DNA of 64,000 nucleotides from Volvox africanus. Lineage: Eukaryota; Chlorophyta; Chlorophyceae; Chlamydomonadales; Volvocaceae. Shown here one piece after another: positions 59,918-64,000 of this stretch. The translations under genes and the position numbers were made by a program. The notes beneath the pieces are model-generated. The model searched no databases and was not told where the DNA came from. It saw only the letters and a list, made by a program, of their open reading frames with translations. Each line of letters begins with the position of its first letter. Position 1 is the stretch's first letter. The stretch spans positions 620,001 through 684,000 of the forward strand of contig BSDZ01000078.1 of NCBI GenBank assembly GCA_030268105.1, read 5' to 3'.

Positions 59918-62900
59918 ATTGCTGAACTAACACGTGGTCGGTGGTCATCCTTACGGCCAGCCATGAGGGCATTGCTGCCTTGTGTACTTGGACACATCGA
60001 GCGAGTCATTGCGCAACGCATCATGCTTGACGGACGCACGGGACTTCTCTGCTTCGATCTGCTGTGTAATCTGTTTACACCACGCCGTCCCCTATTGTCT
60101 ATCGATCTGTCAAACCACGTGGTTTTGTTCATCCCCTCGTCTCTGCGTGAGATGTCGGAACAGTTGGCCGTTTACAGGAGATGTAGGCGTCAATATCCGG
60201 GCACCGCCGCATGTGTATTGCTCCCTGCGTTCTGTCGGCGCAAGGCAGAGGCATCGTTAAGGGGTATGCAGTGTGTCCACCGGTTCGAGCCGGGCACCGT
60301 TTTGTTTAACGGTGTGGATCGGGAGGGTATGCTGGCTCCGTGGCCAGGAACATCCTACTCGGTTGACGTTTGGTACGAGGCTCCTGATGAGGGTTCCGTA
60401 AGTTCCGAACCCGCCCTGAGTGACGTTATCTGCTGGGCAGTCGCTCATAGATAACCGTGTCCCGGTGATTCAGATCGGTTTGAATGGCCGTACTCTGAAG
60501 GCAATCGTTGACACCGGTGCCAGCGACGACTTCATCTCTGTCGCAGAGGTGAATGCGCTGGGGTCGACCCCAGAGTCGTCTGATTGTCCACAGGTTACCC
60601 TTGCTGACGGGGGTAAGCATCCCATCGTGGGCAGGATTACCCTTAGCCTATCGTTAGGCCCTTTGCGTGTTGTGACCCGGCCGTACGTGCTGCAGGGCTT
60701 GGCAGAGACTGCACCGTACATAATGGGGTCTATGACATTATGACAGTACCACACACGCATCGACATGGAGGCCGCAACCCTGCATTTGTGCAAGGGTACT
60801 CTGTCGATTAAGGTACCTTTCCTGTCGTTCGAACATGTCACACCAGAGGGGGGCAAAGCTGAGGCGGTGCCTATGGTTAATTTCACCGTGACCGCAATGG
60901 CCGCGTGAGCAGAACCGGAGCTAGTCGGGCGTAAGGAAGCCGTCCGTTTGTTACGGAAGGGTGCCCATGGACTGCTTTTGAGGCCACGGGTGGGCTGCAG
61001 TGCCACCACCGCGCAGACTTCTGTGGATCCTGAGGTTGAGGTCCTACTGTAGCAGTACGAGGACGTCTGCAAAGACATCCCTGGGCTGCCACCTATGCCA
61101 CCTATCGTTTGGGTTGACCAATGCCCCTGCGACGTTTCAGGCGGTTATGGACCGCATGTTTAGGCCGTTTATTGACAGGTTCGTTGTTTGCTACTTGGAT
61201 GACATCTTGGTTTATTCTAAGACACGCGAGGAGCACTTGGAGCATCTTCGGCTTGTGCTCGATGTGATGAGGCGGGAGCAATTGTTTTGATAAACGCGCT
61301 AAATGCTTTTGGGTGCAGCCTCAGGTGGAGTATTTGGGCCACATTGTGTCGGCCACCGGTGTGAAGATGGACCCGCGGAAGGTTGCCGTGGTTCACGATT
61401 GGCCTGTGCCTCAGAACCTCACGGAGCTATGTAAGTTCCTTGGCTTGACCAATTATTTCCGTAAGTTCATTGAAAATTACTCCATCCTTGCGGCCCCGCT
61501 TACTAACTTAACTCACAAAGGCGTTTTCGTTTCGCTCGAGTCGTGGACGTCGCAATGCCAGCGGGCATTCAAAGAGCTCAAGTGAACCGTTGCGGAAGAT
61601 GTCACCCTCGCGTTCCCTGACTACTCGTTGCCGTTTCGCGTGGAGGTTGTTTCTGATGCCTCAGTGTATGGAAGCGGCGCTGTATTGTTACAGGAAGGTC
61701 GACCGATCGCCTTCACGAGTAAGAAGTTTTCTGGTGCGGAGATTCACTACACCACCGGGGAACAGGAGCTTCTGGCAGTGCTGCATGCTTTAAAGGAATG
61801 GTGCTGTTACCTCGAGGGACGCCCATTTACTTTAAAGACTGACCAAAAGCCCCTAACGTTTTTGCAAAGCGTTCCGACGTTGAACCGCAGGCAGGCTAGG
61901 TGGATGGAATACCTAGCTAGGTTCGACTGCACCTGGGAGTACATTGCCGGTAAACTTAATATTGCCGATGCTCTCAGTCGACATCCGTCGCTACACGCTG
62001 CAATTTTGGCAGCGCCCGTCTTGCGACGTAACGAGGAGGTGCCGATCGCGACGGACCTCGCGGAGCGGTTGAAGGTTGTCTACAACGCAGATGCCTGGTT
62101 CTCGGAGCCGGCTAATGTAGAAAACCTTCGCAAGCAGAATGGCCTTTGGCTACGGACGGAGGGTGCAGCTACACAAATCATCGTTCCGAACGACGACGTG
62201 CTCCGCTACGACATCCTTGCGCGGTTCCACGAGGACCCATTAGCAGGACACCCTGGTAGCAAGGGGTTGGTCGAGTTGGTGCAACGTTCCTTTTGGTGGC
62301 CTCGTTTGGCTAAGGATGCGGCAAACTTTGTACAGACATGCAGTCTGTGCCAGTGCAATAAGGCTTTGTCCGGTAAGGGTCATGGGTTGTTGCAACCGTT
62401 GCCTGTCCCAGATGCGCCTTGGGAAAGTGTTTCCATGGACTTTGTAGTCGCGCTGCCCAAAACTGAGGGGGGATATGATGCGGTGTTTGTGATGGTCGAT
62501 CGTCTGACTAAGATGGTCCACCTAGCACCATGTACATCGTCCTGCACGGCTGTGTTGTACCTCTCGTTCGCGTTTGCTCATAAGTATCTCAAGTTTGCTC
62601 TAAGTATAGCAAGCGGCACGATTGTTTTTCGACAATGTGGTTCGGTTACACGGTGTTCCCAAAAACGTGATCTCAGACCGTGGTGGGCAGTTCACGTCTA
62701 AGTTTTGGGAAGCGCTCTGCAAGCTAGTTGGCATGCGAGTCAACCTGAGCACAGCGTACCACCCGCAAACTGATGGTCAAACCGAACGCACAAACCGCAC
62801 GTTGGGTGATATGTTGCGCAATTATGCTGGTCGCACACCCCTCATTTGGGATACGTTCTTGACTGCGGCAGAATTCACACTTAACAACGCTGTTAACCGC

Positions 62901-63584
62901 TCTACAGGCAAAAGTCCGTTCTTCCTCAAGTACGGGTTTCATCCCGCGCTACCTGTGTGGCGTGAGTTGGAAGTGAACGTGCCTGCTGCTAAGATCTTTG
63001 CCAAGTCTTTTATGTTCCGTATCACAGACGCGAAGTCGTGTTTGGACGCGGCGCAGCAATGAACGACGGAATACTACAACAAATCCAAGCAGGATGTGAC
63101 GTTTTCGGAAGGGCAACTTGTGTTGCTGAGCACCAAGAATTTGCGTACCTTGGCCGATGGATCCCGAAAACGTTTACCCCGCTGGATTGGTCCGTATCCT
63201 GTCGTGCGCATGGTCGGGAATGTGGCTGTTAAACTCGCATTGCCCGCTGATATGACCATTCACCCCACGTTTCACGTATCGCTTGTCCGTCCTTATCGTG
63301 GTACAGAACCCGTCCCTGAGCCTGCTAACGCCCCTGCAGCGATTGAACCAGTTCCCGAGACCTGGATTGCTGGTAAACAGAAGGTTTACAATGTAGAGCG
63401 GGTGTTAGATTATCGCGCGCGTCGCGTGGGCCGACACCGACGTAAGCGGATAGTACACGAGTACTTGGTCAAGTGGACAGGGTATACCAGGGAGCACAAC
63501 TTGTGGGAACCGGCACGCAACTTCTCGCAAGACATGAAGCCTCAGCTCGAAGAAGCCTGTAAGCGTGCCACGCAAACCCAATAA
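59879..63584 (+). pseudogene. pol of R10, degenerate
   Basis: N-terminus 59963-60410, frameshift, protease 60420-60743, and in-frame TGA 60906-60908 shared with R7a/7b. A deletion near 61098 removes the first half of RT (joins ...PPMP to [11 protein letters not shown]). RT with [11 protein letters not shown] (about 61190) is followed by stops near 61290 and 61585. RNase H and the integrase start are open 61628-62550. Foreign filler sits at 62553-62619. Integrase D/E region 62622-63062 ends at TGA shared with R7b, and GPYPVVRM and the chromodomain 63096-63584 are open to TAA. Confidence 0.88.
62553..62619 (+). other. Filler DNA: LTR tip inserted in R10 integrase
   Basis: About 37 bp matching the tip of a family A LTR in reverse orientation (TGTTGTACCTCTCGTTCGCG...), then about 25 bp of unclear origin, replacing about 7 bp of integrase. 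No target duplication and no second LTR end. Confidence 0.72.
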
Positions 63585-63628
63585 CCCCTGCAGTCGATGC
63601 TGTATGAAGCAGCGAGGACGCTGCATGC

Positions 63629-63643
63629 GGGAGGGGGGATAAT
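63629..63643 (+). other. Polypurine tract of R10
   Basis: GGGAGGGGGGATAAT before the 3' LTR, with the hairpin GCAGCG/CGCTGC just upstream. Confidence 0.8.
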
Positions 63644-64000
63644 TGTTGTGCTACGGTTTGTTTCCCGCCGATGCGTAGGTCAATGTGACGCTACAAGGCG
63701 GTGTGCTATTGATGAATGCATGACGCATATGAATGAACTCGCATAAATATAAATGTATTCGCATACATTTATATCTGCTTTGGCATGTTACCATTTACAT
63801 TGCGACATATCTTTGCATCATGGCTGATCCACCTATCATGCATGAATTCCTGAATAATTGAGGTGCGCATTATGCTCATGCTACGGAACGATAAGTAATA
63901 TTATTTGATATAATATTACTTCATTACAGCACACGTTGAGAGTGCCGCACTCGTCGCGATACATGCCTTGCAACCGAATATCGTTATTCAGACCCTTGCA
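63644..64000 (+). repeat. 3' LTR of R10, partial (window edge)
   Basis: First 357 bp of the LTR, matching 57343 onward with several substitutions. Continues beyond the window. Confidence 0.9.

Larger units (their letters stand above)
57343..64000 (+). mobile_element. R10: decayed family A element, runs off the window
   Basis: 5' LTR 57343-58172, primer-binding site, leader, gag, UAG-hairpin, broken pol, polypurine tract and the first 357 bp of the 3' LTR. The LTRs differ at several positions within the first 200 bp, so it is older than R9 and R5. It is inserted in R6c gag, and its right flank is outside the window. Confidence 0.9.

Noticed and set aside
1..64000. CRISPR arrays, operons, ribosome binding sites, origins
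   Set aside because: The DNA is eukaryotic retrotransposon sequence; no regular short repeat-spacer array is present, and repeats are LTRs.

Overview
This 64 kb window is eukaryotic, repeat-rich DNA made almost entirely of LTR retrotransposons inserted into one another. I find no host gene, rRNA, tRNA or CRISPR array. The organism cannot be named from this stretch. The elements are Ty3/Gypsy chromoviruses (pol order protease-RT-RNase H-integrase, C-terminal chromodomain) plus one Ty1/Copia element. Such a mixture fits a plant, alga or other eukaryote with methylated heterochromatin. Many nonsense codons look like C-to-T changes at CpG.

Three related Ty3 families can be told apart by their LTRs. 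Family A has LTRs of about 800-833 bp (TGTTGTGCTACGG...AGGTACAACA in sense). Family B has 422 bp LTRs (TGTTGTATCC...ATATACAACA). Family C has LTRs of about 797 bp and is old and degenerate. All carry a primer-binding site beginning TGGTAT(C/T)GAGAC, a G-rich polypurine tract, and gag and pol in the same frame separated by one UAG codon.

Layout (my names). R1 (A, minus, decayed) fills 1-3653 and 11031-12610 and is split by solo LTR S1 (3172-3479) and by R2. R2 (A, minus, 3654-11030) has an open pol. R3 (A, plus, 12611-15089) is cut off in gag. R4 (chimeric, minus, 15090-26786) carries R5 in its 3' LTR and solo LTR S2 (24750-25573) in its leader. R5 (family B, minus, 15583-22397) is structurally intact, with identical LTRs and target duplication gatat. 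R6 (family C, minus, 26787-34435 and 56702-57342) is a decayed tandem array sharing LTRs and contains solo LTR S3 (27920-28738). R6 is split by R11 (B-like remnant, 34436-56701, duplication gcaat). R11 is split by R7 (A, plus, 34445-55919, duplication gtgtg), a tandem double element. R7 is itself split by the Copia element R8 (40370-44803, duplication cagac) and by R9 (A, minus, 48618-54766, duplication gctaa), which lacks integrase. R10 (A, plus, 57343 to the window end) closes the window.

The strongest candidate for something undescribed is at the gag-pol boundary. In three diverged families the UAG is followed by exactly 7 nt, a 7-bp stem and an 18-nt loop, and the stem sequence differs between families with compensatory changes. 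This looks like a stop-codon readthrough signal. Other points of interest are covarying palindromes in the LTRs, a conserved hairpin next to the polypurine tract, a possible 71-nt intron in the gag leader, tandem elements bounded by a single target duplication, and a Copia element whose two LTRs do not match.
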